From: G963662905 sp963676415
Lineage (GTDB): Bacteria > Bacteroidota > Bacteroidia > Bacteroidales > WRLA01
Length of the DNA stretch: 64,000 nt
Direction of reading: 5' to 3'
NCBI GenBank assembly: GCA_963676415.1
Contig: OY781097.1
Span: forward strand, 4,650,001-4,714,000
This document shows positions 24,306-32,785 of the stretch, in pieces (position 1 is the first letter of the stretch; every line of letters starts with the position of its first letter). The notes under the pieces are model-generated. The model was not told the DNA's origin. It saw only the letters and a list, made by a program, of their open reading frames with translations, and made no database searches. Made by a program: the position numbers and the translations under genes.

Positions 24306-25934
24306 TTATTTTTGATAAACTCTTTCGCCATTGATCCAAGATTGATCTACCTGAAGGAGAGGCACATCGTCAATAGGTATTTCCATGATATCTTTATCAA
24401 AAATGACAAAATCGGCAAATTTACCCGGCTCAAGGCTACCTTTTTCATTTTCTTCAAAGCTTCCTTTGGCCGCCCAAATGGTCATACCTTTAAGTGCTTC
24501 CTCACGGCTGAGGGCATTTTCCATTTGAAAACCTTCTTCGGGATATTGTTTTAAATCTTTACGTGCCACAGCAGCATAAAATGTATAAAGTGGGTTAATA
24601 TCTTCGATCGGGAAATCGGTTCCCAGAGGAATCCAGCCATTTTGTGCCAACAAATCTTTGAGTGCATAAGCTCCCTTGATGCGCTCTGCTCCTACCCTGT
24701 CTTCAGCCCAGTACATATCGCTTGTAGCGTGTGTAGGCTGCATGGAAGGAATGATATTATATTTCCCAAACTTCTCAAAATCATCAGGATGCACAATTTG
24801 CGCATGCTCCACGCGCCAGCGCAGGTCGTTTTTACCTTTCAATTGTTCGGCATACACATCCAACACCAGGCGCACAGCAGAATCGCCAATGGCGTGCGTA
24901 TTTACCTGGAGTCCTTTTTCATAAGCTTTTTTGCAGATATCGCGGTAAAATCCCATGGGGTTTACCACAAGGCCGGTATTGCCCGGATCATCGGTATAAT
25001 CTTCAAGCATTTTCGCCCCACGCGATCCCAAAGCACCATCGGCATACATTTTAACAGAGTGCACATGCAGACGGTCTGTTTTGTAGGGAGCAGCTTCCAA
25101 CATCTCCTCAAAACCTTCTCCTTCGGGCGCCATCATTACATCCTGGCGCATTTTTAGTTTCCCGCTTTTTTGCAGGCTATCGATCAGGTCGATGGTCGGT
25201 TTATCCAGACCGGCATCCATCACGGAAGTGAGCCCCACGGCAAAACAGTTATTTTCGGCCTGTTTCAGCGCTTCCCCTTTCAGATGTTCTTCAAATTCCG
25301 GAATTTTTCCGCGCATCAACTCCATTGCATTATCGACCAGAAGCCCGTTTTGAAGTAAGATTTCGCCACCCGCAACTTTTGTGTTTTCGTCAATTCCGGC
25401 TCTTTTCAAAGCTTCGGAATTTACAAGGGCGGCATGCCCATCAATGCGGATAAGATAAACCGGATGATCGGGGAAAATTTTATCGAGTTCTTCAATGGTG
25501 GGATAATTTTGGCCCGGCCAGTCGTTTTGATCCCAGCCACGTCCCATCACCCACTGGGTAGGATGTGTTTTATGATATTCTTTTAATCGCTGAAGCACCT
25601 CTTCAAAACTCTTTGCTTCCTTTAGGTCGGCCCGGCAGTATAAATTTTCCCCGTATCCGTAAAAGTGGCAATGCGCATCAATAAAACCCGGATAAACTAT
25701 TTTATTGTTCAAATCGATTTGGTTCTGCGCTCTAAAACCAGCGAAAATTTCATCATCACTCCCCACAGCAAGAATCTTGCCGTCGGCAACAGCCATAGCC
25801 TCAACAATCTGAAATTCAGGATTTACAGTATATATTTTTGCATTATTAATGATTAGGTCTGCATTTTGCTTCATAGTACAAGCGTTAAAAATCAAGAGAA
25901 TAAAAACGGACAATGTATAGTACTTTTTTAACAT
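24306..25934 (-). CDS. Amidohydrolase lipoprotein (YtcJ-like, Amidohydro_3)
   Basis: A 542-residue envelope protein with a lipobox ending at Cys19 (FNACT). Metal-dependent hydrolase signatures are in order: GFIDAHCHF with His88 and His90, the LRWRVEHAQIV histidine strand near 375, and a late GTDFPIED aspartate near 440, then LEPGKFADFVIFDKD near the end. YtcJ-like enzymes hydrolyse amide or imine bonds of small molecules, but substrates are mostly unknown. It begins 11 bp after the nuclease-like gene and ends five bases before the J-like gene, so it is within one operon. Confidence 0.85.
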   Translation of the reverse strand: MLKKYYTLSVFILLIFNACTMKQNADLIINNAKIYTVNPEFQIVEAMAVADGKILAVGSDDEIFAGFRAQNQIDLNNKIVYPGFIDAHCHFYGYGENLYCRADLKEAKSFEEVLQRLKEYHKTHPTQWVMGRGWDQNDWPGQNYPTIEELDKIFPDHPVYLIRIDGHAALVNSEALKRAGIDENTKVAGGEILLQNGLLVDNAMELMRGKIPEFEEHLKGEALKQAENNCFAVGLTSVMDAGLDKPTIDLIDSLQKSGKLKMRQDVMMAPEGEGFEEMLEAAPYKTDRLHVHSVKMYADGALGSRGAKMLEDYTDDPGNTGLVVNPMGFYRDICKKAYEKGLQVNTHAIGDSAVRLVLDVYAEQLKGKNDLRWRVEHAQIVHPDDFEKFGKYNIIPSMQPTHATSDMYWAEDRVGAERIKGAYALKDLLAQNGWIPLGTDFPIEDINPLYTFYAAVARKDLKQYPEEGFQMENALSREEALKGMTIWAAKGSFEENEKGSLEPGKFADFVIFDKDIMEIPIDDVPLLQVDQSWINGERVYQK

Positions 25935-25945
25935 TGGACATACAT

Positions 25946-27679
25946 TTAGTTTTTTAAATTAATAAGTTTCTGAAGATATCTTTCGTTTGCAATATCGATC
26001 AAGATGTAATAGGAAGATATACAACTCTCATTAAAATCATTCAACTTGAGGCTAATCTTCTCAGCGCTTCTCATTTTTCCGGAATACAGTTCTGCGCGGT
26101 GGTTTGCCCGGGAATCCATCAGGTGCGCACGGCAAAACTCCACATCTTGTTGTGGGCATATATCAATTCTTTTCAATTCAGGATTTGTTTTTATCCGAAA
26201 CAAGCCGTTTCCTTTTGATCGTGAGCTTCCATCGCGCAGGCGGAAATCGCTTACACGGGGCAAATGGTCGCTGGCGAGGGAAGTCGTATTCGGGTTGAAG
26301 TGATATTTTTCAAGATGTTCTTTACTCATTGTCTCCGTACACAAAACAAATGATTTGGCAACTGTCATCACGCTATTACTAAATATATGATAATCAAGAC
26401 GTCCCGGCCAGTATTCTGATTGATCGTTGCGCCAGGTATAGGCCATTCTTTTATCTGTGTGCCGTGCTATATCATCTTTAAGTTGGGAATTGTCCCAATC
26501 GGGATGATCGCCTTTGCCCCATTTTGCCGTATCCATAATTTCGCCGCTTAAAAGGGTATTCAACTGCTGCGCTTCACCAACTAGGTTTAAATCACCACTA
26601 ATTACGAAAGGGCATAAATCGGGAAAATCAAGGTTTCCTCCTTTATTTACACCATCAAGGATAAAGGCCGCAAGCGCATCAGCCTGATTCTGACGAATAT
26701 CGTCCGAATTACAGCACTTTAAATGTGTATTGATTACAATAAAATGCTTCTGTTTTTCACCGGGAATTTTATATTGCACAGCAGTGATGCGTGCTCCGGG
26801 CAAAACATTCCAAAAGCGTTCCTGTTCAAAAACCGAGCAGGTAACATTGCCCTCGTCGGCTTTTAGGCACTTCCATGTTTGATCGGGAAAAACATTGTTT
26901 AAAAAACCTTCAACCTGTTTTGATTCAGAATTCCAGCATTCATTAAAAGTAATAATATCAGGACTGGTCTCTGCGATAATTTTCTCAAAAAATGGTTTGC
27001 GCTGTTCATCAAGAATACCATCATTCAATACATTGTAGGTAAGCAAGCGTATATCCCCTTCGGTATTTTCGATTTCAATCTTTTTTATCGGAATAGGATT
27101 ATCTTGAAATATATAGGTAAATAGTTCGCCATCATTGGGCATCAAATCACCGCCACCTGTTGATTCGTAAAAACACAGCCTAATGGTATCGGAAGGGAAA
27201 AGAGGGTGAATCCCATCGGGTTTAGCATCTCTTCTTATAGCCAGCTCAAAATCGCGGGATGTTACCGAAGGCAGGCAACGGAGGCCAAGCGATGAAAACT
27301 TCACAATATCTGGTGTACCGTCGATATTAAAATACCCTTTTCTACTGCCAAAAGACCAACCAAACTCAGCGCCAATACCATTGACCCGGTAGCCTGTCCA
27401 GAAATTGTTATCGGTATCAAGTTCCAGATATAAATTACGTGCCGTATTTATCAGCGTTTCTTTGGCCAGCCGAAAATAGATGTAGAGAAAATCATCATCA
27501 TTGGTCACTGAAAAAGACACGAAATCAACATCTTTTCCGTCATTTTCGGTATCAATATAATTTGTTTGCACATCATCCCATTCGCAAAACTTCCCATCAA
27601 GATTTATTTCAATATCTTGTGCCATTGAAAACAAGGGCATTATAAAGAACAGCAGGAATATTTTTATCCAATTTCTCAT
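25946..27679 (-). CDS. Exported endonuclease/exonuclease/phosphatase-family protein
   Basis: A 577-residue secreted protein. The signal peptide (MRNWIKIFLLFFIMPLFSMA-Q) fixes the ATG at 27679. Residues 20-190 form a beta-rich domain like carbohydrate-binding or DOMON-type modules. The EEP fold follows: RLLTYNVLNDG, DIITFNECWN, VINTHLKC, VISGDLNL and ASDHLPRVSDF, giving the metal-binding Asn, Glu, Asp, Asn and His. Family members cleave DNA or phosphodiesters of lipids and sugars. The last 80 residues resemble a degenerate T9SS sorting domain (ending YILIDIANERYLQKLINLK). It is the first gene of the leftward operon. Confidence 0.8.
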   Translation of the reverse strand: MRNWIKIFLLFFIMPLFSMAQDIEINLDGKFCEWDDVQTNYIDTENDGKDVDFVSFSVTNDDDFLYIYFRLAKETLINTARNLYLELDTDNNFWTGYRVNGIGAEFGWSFGSRKGYFNIDGTPDIVKFSSLGLRCLPSVTSRDFELAIRRDAKPDGIHPLFPSDTIRLCFYESTGGGDLMPNDGELFTYIFQDNPIPIKKIEIENTEGDIRLLTYNVLNDGILDEQRKPFFEKIIAETSPDIITFNECWNSESKQVEGFLNNVFPDQTWKCLKADEGNVTCSVFEQERFWNVLPGARITAVQYKIPGEKQKHFIVINTHLKCCNSDDIRQNQADALAAFILDGVNKGGNLDFPDLCPFVISGDLNLVGEAQQLNTLLSGEIMDTAKWGKGDHPDWDNSQLKDDIARHTDKRMAYTWRNDQSEYWPGRLDYHIFSNSVMTVAKSFVLCTETMSKEHLEKYHFNPNTTSLASDHLPRVSDFRLRDGSSRSKGNGLFRIKTNPELKRIDICPQQDVEFCRAHLMDSRANHRAELYSGKMRSAEKISLKLNDFNESCISSYYILIDIANERYLQKLINLKN

Positions 27680-27869
27680 AATTCTTATGCTTTGGCACGA
27701 AATTACAAAAATGAACGATACATTTTGCAGTTCACGGTTGAAGATAAAACGACACAACCCACCCACGCGCGTTTGATAATTTCCAGTTATTAAAAAGTTA
27801 TTAACCCTTGATAATCAGAACTGGGGTTTGTTCTATTTTAGTAGCAGAAAAATTGCTGGAATGGCTGTA

Positions 27870-28115
27870 ATGCAAAAAAATAGGAGCAAACGGAAAAAAG
27901 TCCGTTACAATCAAGTGAAATTCAAGCTCACTTCCTACCAGAAGAAGTCTCTGGAGAATTACTGCCATTTAAATAATACCACACCCATTCAGGCAATTAA
28001 AGACGCTATTCGCGACTACACCCAAAATTACCGCCAAAAACCGGAAAAACCTGATCCGCGGCAGCTGGATTTATTTGCAGAGCTGGACAAGCAGTTGAGT
28101 TTATTTGATGAATAG
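27870..28115 (+). CDS. Small basic RHH-like protein ending in two beta-clamp-binding-type motifs
   Basis: An 81-residue protein (an in-frame ATG at 27861 adds three residues, another at 27828 adds 14). A basic head (MQKNRSKRKKVR) precedes VKFKLTSYQKKSLENYC and AIKDAIRDYTQNY, which resembles a ribbon-helix-helix DNA-binding fold. The C-terminus reads RQLDLFAELDKQLSLFDE: QLDLF and QLSLF both fit the QL(S/D)LF motif by which replication and repair proteins bind the DnaN sliding clamp. It is convergent with recR, 9 bp away. I do not recognise a named family; clamp binding is inferred from the motif. Confidence 0.6.
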   Translation: MQKNRSKRKKVRYNQVKFKLTSYQKKSLENYCHLNNTTPIQAIKDAIRDYTQNYRQKPEKPDPRQLDLFAELDKQLSLFDE

Positions 28116-28124
28116 CCTGCGGTA

Positions 28125-28742
28125 TTACTGGCTCCCGGCATAAAAAGGCACCCTATTGGTGATCGACCGTCCCAATGTAACTTCGTCGGCATATTCCAGT
28201 TCATCGCCAATGGCAATACCCCGTGCTATGCTGCTCACTTTCACTCCTGTATCACTGATTTGTTTGTAGATATAAAAATTAGTCGTATCGCCTTCCACGG
28301 TGGGCGAAAGGGCAAAAATCACTTCTGTAATATCCTCATTACGTACTCTTTGCACCAGTTTATCGATATCCAGATCAGCAGGGCCTACACCCTCGATGGG
28401 CGAAATAATACCACCCAGCACATGGTACAGACCTTTATATTGCGCCGTATTTTCTATGGCCATCACATCGCGTATATCTTCCACTACACAAATGGAATGT
28501 TGATCCCGCATGGGATTGCTGCACACACGGCAAAGATCCGCATCCGAAATGCTGTTACACTTTTTGCAATATTTTATTTCCTGACGCATGCTCAATAATG
28601 ATTCACTCAACTGACGCGTACGGTGTTCATCTTCGCGCAATAAATGCAAGGCCAGACGAAGTGCGGTGCGGCGGCCAATACCCGGTAAACGCGAGAGCTC
28701 ATCTACGGCCTGCTCCAAAAGTACTGAAGGATAATCTTCCAT
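28125..28742 (-). CDS. recR: Recombination mediator RecR
   Basis: A 205-residue protein of standard RecR length. It has an N-terminal helix-hairpin-helix (LSRLPGIGRRTALRLALHLL, 17-36), a C4 zinc finger (CKKCN and CRVCS, 58-75) and a Toprim domain (ICVVEDIRDVMAIE; LGGIISPIEGVGP). RecR with RecO loads RecA onto SSB-coated DNA during gap repair. It is read leftward and convergent with the small clamp-motif gene. Confidence 0.97.
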   Translation of the reverse strand: MEDYPSVLLEQAVDELSRLPGIGRRTALRLALHLLREDEHRTRQLSESLLSMRQEIKYCKKCNSISDADLCRVCSNPMRDQHSICVVEDIRDVMAIENTAQYKGLYHVLGGIISPIEGVGPADLDIDKLVQRVRNEDITEVIFALSPTVEGDTTNFYIYKQISDTGVKVSSIARGIAIGDELEYADEVTLGRSITNRVPFYAGSQ

Positions 28743-28857
28743 AATTGTTCGTTCATCATTGTTTTGCCCGATTTATTTTCACAAAAGAATATTTTCCACG
28801 GCAAAACGTTGTACAAAGGTATTATTTTTGCGCGCTACAATACTTTTTTCAAAGCAA

Positions 28858-29670
28858 ATGAACATGACAAAAAAAAACCTTCTGACTGCAGTCCTTATTA
28901 GTGTTTCCTTATTAACGATCAGTTTTACAAACTCTTATGCACAAGACACCAATCAATACGACAGTGCAGGCAACAAACACGGTTTTTGGGAAGCAAAATA
29001 TGAATCGGGCCAAACCAAATACAAAGGCCATTACGATCATGGCGCACGCAAAGGCGAATTTTTATTCTATTTTGAAAACGGGGCCTTAAAAGCCAAAAGT
29101 AATTTCTACGATAAAGGAAACAAATCAAAAACAAGCATTTACAACCCCAATGGCCAGTTACTGGCCGAAGGTTATTATACTGATAAAAGGCGCGACAGTG
29201 TCTGGACTATGTACGATACTGAAAGCGGCCTTCCTTTGGGCATCGAAGTTTATGAAAATACACTGCCGAATGGGATCTGGAAGAATTTTTATCCGGGAAC
29301 AGAAGTTGTTGTGCGCGAAACCGTATGGAAAGACGGCCAGCGCCATGGCACTGAAAAAGAGTATTTTGAGAGTAGCCAGCTAAAAAATACAGTTGTATTT
29401 CAAAATGACCTGCTCGAAGGACCGACACAATCATATTTGCCCGACGGTTCAAATAATATGAAAGGACAATATAAAAATAACAAGCGGCAGGACCTATGGA
29501 TTTATTTTGATGAAGAAGGTGAAACAGAATTAATAGATTTCTTTAATCAAGGAGTACAGGTCTTCACCTACTTTCCGAAAAATGACTCAAGCAGCATCCT
29601 TGTAAACGAAGATGATATGAAGGCTTTCCGCTTTAAACTGGATTCATTAAGAAAAGCCGCAGCTCAGTAA
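28858..29670 (+). CDS. Exported MORN-variant (YwqK-like) repeat protein
   Basis: A 270-residue protein with a signal peptide (MNMTKKNLLTAVLISVSLLT...SYA-Q). It is made of MORN_2-type repeats: G-x-WEAKYESGQTKYKGHYDHGARKGEFLFYFENGALK, then similar units to about residue 235. These repeats are found in proteins called YwqK-family antitoxins, but that label comes from similarity only; no toxin gene is adjacent. The ATG at 28858 is chosen because it begins the signal peptide; a -7 box TATTTTTG (28824-28831) lies upstream. The 3' end overlaps the convergent HAD gene by 38 bp. Confidence 0.75.
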   Translation: MNMTKKNLLTAVLISVSLLTISFTNSYAQDTNQYDSAGNKHGFWEAKYESGQTKYKGHYDHGARKGEFLFYFENGALKAKSNFYDKGNKSKTSIYNPNGQLLAEGYYTDKRRDSVWTMYDTESGLPLGIEVYENTLPNGIWKNFYPGTEVVVRETVWKDGQRHGTEKEYFESSQLKNTVVFQNDLLEGPTQSYLPDGSNNMKGQYKNNKRQDLWIYFDEEGETELIDFFNQGVQVFTYFPKNDSSSILVNEDDMKAFRFKLDSLRKAAAQ

Positions 29671-30289
29671 GATTACGAAAAACCTTTTGCCCACTTGTTT
29701 GCAATCGCCCTTCGGATTGATGTCCCTGAGCAAGCAAAACGCATTGACAGCATAAATCCCTGGCCACTTCATAATCATGCAAGGTATCGCCGATCAGGCA
29801 AAACTGTCCGGCATCCATTCCTGAATTTGCAATCAGCTTTTTCCCTTGCTGCAATTTCCCCGAAGCCAAAACATCGCCAATCCCTTGAACACTTGTGAAA
29901 TAATCCAACAGTCTATAATGGCTCAGATGCCCCAGCAACATTTCGTGTTTCATAGCCGAAAGCACATACTGCTTCTTTTTTCGGTCCGCAAAAAATTGCA
30001 GTGTTTGATGCACATCCGGAAACAGATCTACTTTTGAGGGTACATTTTGCTTGTAGCGTTCAATAAATTCCGCGCCACTTATAGAAAACGGTTCTTTTTC
30101 AAAATCAAAACCGATGGCCTTGTAATATGCCTGAACGGGAAAAGTAAAAATATCACGGTAGCGTTTTCGGTTTAAAAACGGAAGCCTGCGATCCGCAAGC
30201 ATTTCATTCATAGAACTAATACAGATATCAACATCATCGAGCAGTGTACCGTTCCAGTCCCATATCACCGCCTGAAAATCGAATTTCAT
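29633..30289 (-). CDS. HAD-family hydrolase (phosphoglycolate phosphatase-like)
   Basis: A 218-residue soluble enzyme. Motif I WDWNGTLLDD supplies the nucleophile Asp and acid/base Asp; the helical cap occupies about 20-85; motif II is VLSAMKHE, the motif III lysine is in KLQQGKK and motif IV is IGDTLHDYEVA. These enzymes remove phosphate from small metabolites. It starts three bases after the CheY-like gene stop, so they are probably co-transcribed. WNGT in place of the more frequent DGT is a known variant. Confidence 0.85.
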   Translation of the reverse strand: MKFDFQAVIWDWNGTLLDDVDICISSMNEMLADRRLPFLNRKRYRDIFTFPVQAYYKAIGFDFEKEPFSISGAEFIERYKQNVPSKVDLFPDVHQTLQFFADRKKKQYVLSAMKHEMLLGHLSHYRLLDYFTSVQGIGDVLASGKLQQGKKLIANSGMDAGQFCLIGDTLHDYEVARDLCCQCVLLAQGHQSEGRLQTSGQKVFRNLTELRLFLMNPV

Positions 30290-30292
30290 AGG

Positions 30293-30661
30293 CTAACCAA
30301 TGAGTTCCTGGACTGCATCAAGAAATGCTGTGGAAGAAAAAGGTTTGGCAATCACTTTATCCACCCCTATTTTTTTGGCTACCTCTAGGTGTTTTTGGGC
30401 ACTGATGCGCCCGCCGCCACTCATCACCATAGTTTTTACACCCGGAACTTCACGCCGTACATCAAACATTAAGGTAATACCATCTTTCTCAGGCATTATG
30501 ATGTCGGTAATAATGAGGTCGGGATTATAATCACGGATGCTGTCCATTCCTTCAATGCCATCGGTGGCACAAAAAACTTCATATCCTTCCCCCAAAAGAA
30601 TATCTTTCAACCCTTCAAGGATATCCGGATCATCGTCTATTAATACAATCTTTTTTTTCAT
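30293..30661 (-). CDS. Single-domain response regulator (CheY-like)
   Basis: A 122-residue receiver domain without an output domain. It has the acidic pocket (IDDDPD, 8-13), phospho-acceptor Asp53 (IITDIIMPEKDG), the Thr/Ser switch in MVMSGGGR and Lys in IAKPF. It likely relays phosphate from a hybrid kinase. It is directly upstream of the HAD gene on the same strand; no kinase is adjacent. Confidence 0.9.
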   Translation of the reverse strand: MKKKIVLIDDDPDILEGLKDILLGEGYEVFCATDGIEGMDSIRDYNPDLIITDIIMPEKDGITLMFDVRREVPGVKTMVMSGGGRISAQKHLEVAKKIGVDKVIAKPFSSTAFLDAVQELIG

Positions 30662-31202
30662 ATTGAAAAAGCATTAGGCTCAATGATTCAAAAATACAAA
30701 AAAATGAACATAGACCGGCTTGCGACCGATTATATTTATCAAAATACCTTTGCTTTAACGGTTCTACTAGGAATTTCGTGGGTAACAATAATATTTGAAA
30801 AAAATATACAGATATTTATTAATGAACTATTGATCCCTAACAGATTCATCCCTACACAAAGCCTTAATCTCTTCGTTTGGCTTTGTTCCGGTCAGAATGA
30901 CACTGTTTATTAGGCGTTTAAGGAAAATGCGTCATCCTATATTTGCATTTCAAGAAATAACGTAAAATTCAATAAATTCGCTGGATTAATAATGAATAAG
31001 ACGAAGGGAGGGAGGAAAACTTTGGAGGAATCTCTTTTGAAATAAAGTGATTTTTCTTTTCACGAAATTCCGTGTAGAACCACTTTAACAAAGATATTGC
31101 AATAAGGACGCCTATTTGTTTCATGAACGAACAGCACCTATAAACAAAATCGATAGAAATGCTGTTTTTATTTAGAATTGTTCTAACTAAAAGCATATAA
31201 TC
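30662..31202. other. Long A+T-rich interval upstream of a lipoprotein gene
   Basis: No gene is supported. A -7-type box TATATTTG is at 30938-30945, far (258 bp) from the lipoprotein ATG, so a long leader or small RNA is possible. A small inverted repeat TTAGAATTGTTCTAA (31172-31186) lies 16 bp before the ATG and could be an operator. Confidence 0.4.
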
Positions 31203-32663
31203 ATGAAAAACAAATTATTAAGTCTATCCGTAATTTTAATTGTGATAATGTCCGTTTTTATGGCATCCTGCGCAAAAGACGACGAGACAGACAATCCCGA
31301 CAACAATCCGGACACCCCTGTAAGCGATGGTATTATGGTCAGCTATACCCAGGACGGAACTGAAAAATCATTCGAGATTTCGGAGCGTATCGGCATTTTT
31401 ATGGACTATTCCGAAATTGAAGGTCTTCAGGCGAAGCGTGTGGAAGTTTTCACCGGCGCTGATGATGAATATCCCAGCATTTTAATGGATTTCCCATACC
31501 GCACCGGAGAAATTGCATTGGGAACATCCTATGGCGAAGAAGAAACGGATTATCTTTATCTGGACCTGAGCAGCGAAGAATCCTTCGGTGTATATCCTGA
31601 TCTCCAGGAAACCATTGATGGTGAATATGTTGCACCCTGGATTAAAATTGATGCGATCAGCGACAATGGCACCGTTAGCGGATCATTCGGCGGTACTTTT
31701 ATACAGTATAACAGTTCCACCGGCCCCAACCCACATATTACCGTGCAGGGATCAAGCTATACGCTTTATACTGATGATTACAGCCCAAAAACCTATGACC
31801 TGACTTTGCCCATTGCCACGCCCCCATCAAATGGTGGTGGAGGAGGCAACACCAACAATGTGGTGGCTGCATTTGAAGCACGCATTCCGGGATCCTATGT
31901 GAGCACAGGCGATGATGGCTATTACGGCGAAGTAGAGCTGACATTTTATAATAAATCGCAAAATGCCACCCATTACGAGTGGGAGCTCACCTACAGTTCT
32001 TCCTATGATGACGATAACTATTTTTATTACGAAAACAGCAATGGATACAACAGCAGTTTCTCGGAACGCCTGAGACTTTATCATGTGCTCGACACAAACA
32101 AATTCAGGGTAAAACTCACTGCATATGACGATAATGGCAACAGCGATTCACAAACTCAGGAGTTCAAATTCCCTACCCTGAAGGCCAAAGTGTATATTAA
32201 TGGTGAATTGCTGGAAGATCCCGGTCTGGTTTTCTATGATTCGAATCCTTATATTGAAGATGCCGCTTACAGGATAAACGGACTTTTATTTGAGAGCGAC
32301 GTTGTGGAAACAATAAACTTCTACAGGGCAGGCAATTTTCCAAGCCCGGGCACATTTCTGGAAGATATTTATCAAACGGGTGATGTTTTCTGCGGTAAGC
32401 TGAACGGCAATTACACCTTTTATATGTCGGGCGGCTGGGGCAGCACTTTCGACGATCCCATGGGCGAATACGGCAGCATGTACATAGACAACTACAGCGT
32501 ACAGTTCAGCAATGCAGATGGTTTTGGCAATCCTTATGAGATATTCGGGAAACTGAGTTTTGATGCCACCCTACGCAAATGGGACGGCTCCGAAAACCAG
32601 GTAAATGTAGAAATTTTCTACCTGCCACCGGATTCTTATTATGGGTTGGATAAGAAGAAATAG
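31203..32663 (+). CDS. Lipoprotein with a PKD-like domain, function unknown
   Basis: A 486-residue envelope lipoprotein: lipobox ASC (Cys23) followed by AKDDETDNPDNNPD, an acidic stretch resembling a surface-export signal. A beta-rich N-terminal domain runs to about 205, a Gly-Gly-Asn linker follows, and residues 220-325 (AFEARIPGSYVST...LTFYNKSQNATHYEWELTY...FRVKLTAYDDNGNSDSQTQEF) look like a PKD fold. The C-terminal 150 residues are beta-rich and unrecognised. The stop codon is followed after 3 bp by a 24-bp-stem hairpin of the family seen across the CRISPR locus. Confidence 0.65.
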   Translation: MKNKLLSLSVILIVIMSVFMASCAKDDETDNPDNNPDTPVSDGIMVSYTQDGTEKSFEISERIGIFMDYSEIEGLQAKRVEVFTGADDEYPSILMDFPYRTGEIALGTSYGEEETDYLYLDLSSEESFGVYPDLQETIDGEYVAPWIKIDAISDNGTVSGSFGGTFIQYNSSTGPNPHITVQGSSYTLYTDDYSPKTYDLTLPIATPPSNGGGGGNTNNVVAAFEARIPGSYVSTGDDGYYGEVELTFYNKSQNATHYEWELTYSSSYDDDNYFYYENSNGYNSSFSERLRLYHVLDTNKFRVKLTAYDDNGNSDSQTQEFKFPTLKAKVYINGELLEDPGLVFYDSNPYIEDAAYRINGLLFESDVVETINFYRAGNFPSPGTFLEDIYQTGDVFCGKLNGNYTFYMSGGWGSTFDDPMGEYGSMYIDNYSVQFSNADGFGNPYEIFGKLSFDATLRKWDGSENQVNVEIFYLPPDSYYGLDKKK

Positions 32664-32666
32664 AAA

Positions 32667-32717
32667 TTAAAATAAAACTTTTCCAAAGTTTAGAACTTTG
32701 GAAAAGTTTTATTTTAA
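32667..32717. repeat. RAYT-associated hairpin, copy 1
   Basis: A perfect 24-bp stem (32667-32690 with 32694-32717) and a TAG loop. The upper stem core CTTTTCCAAAGTT is shared with four other copies; the lower stem TTAAAATAAAA is unique to this one. It sits 3 bp after the lipoprotein stop codon and 69 bp before the CRISPR array, so it probably also acts as a terminator. Confidence 0.85.
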
Positions 32718-32785
32718 CCCTCAAACTCAAGCAAAACTAAAAGCCTCGAAAAAAATCAATTTTCGAGGCTTCTTGGTCAAATCCA

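Noticed and set aside
28858..29670. Toxin-antitoxin module suggested by the YwqK-type repeats
   Set aside because: No toxin gene is adjacent and the protein has a signal peptide, which does not fit a cytoplasmic antitoxin.
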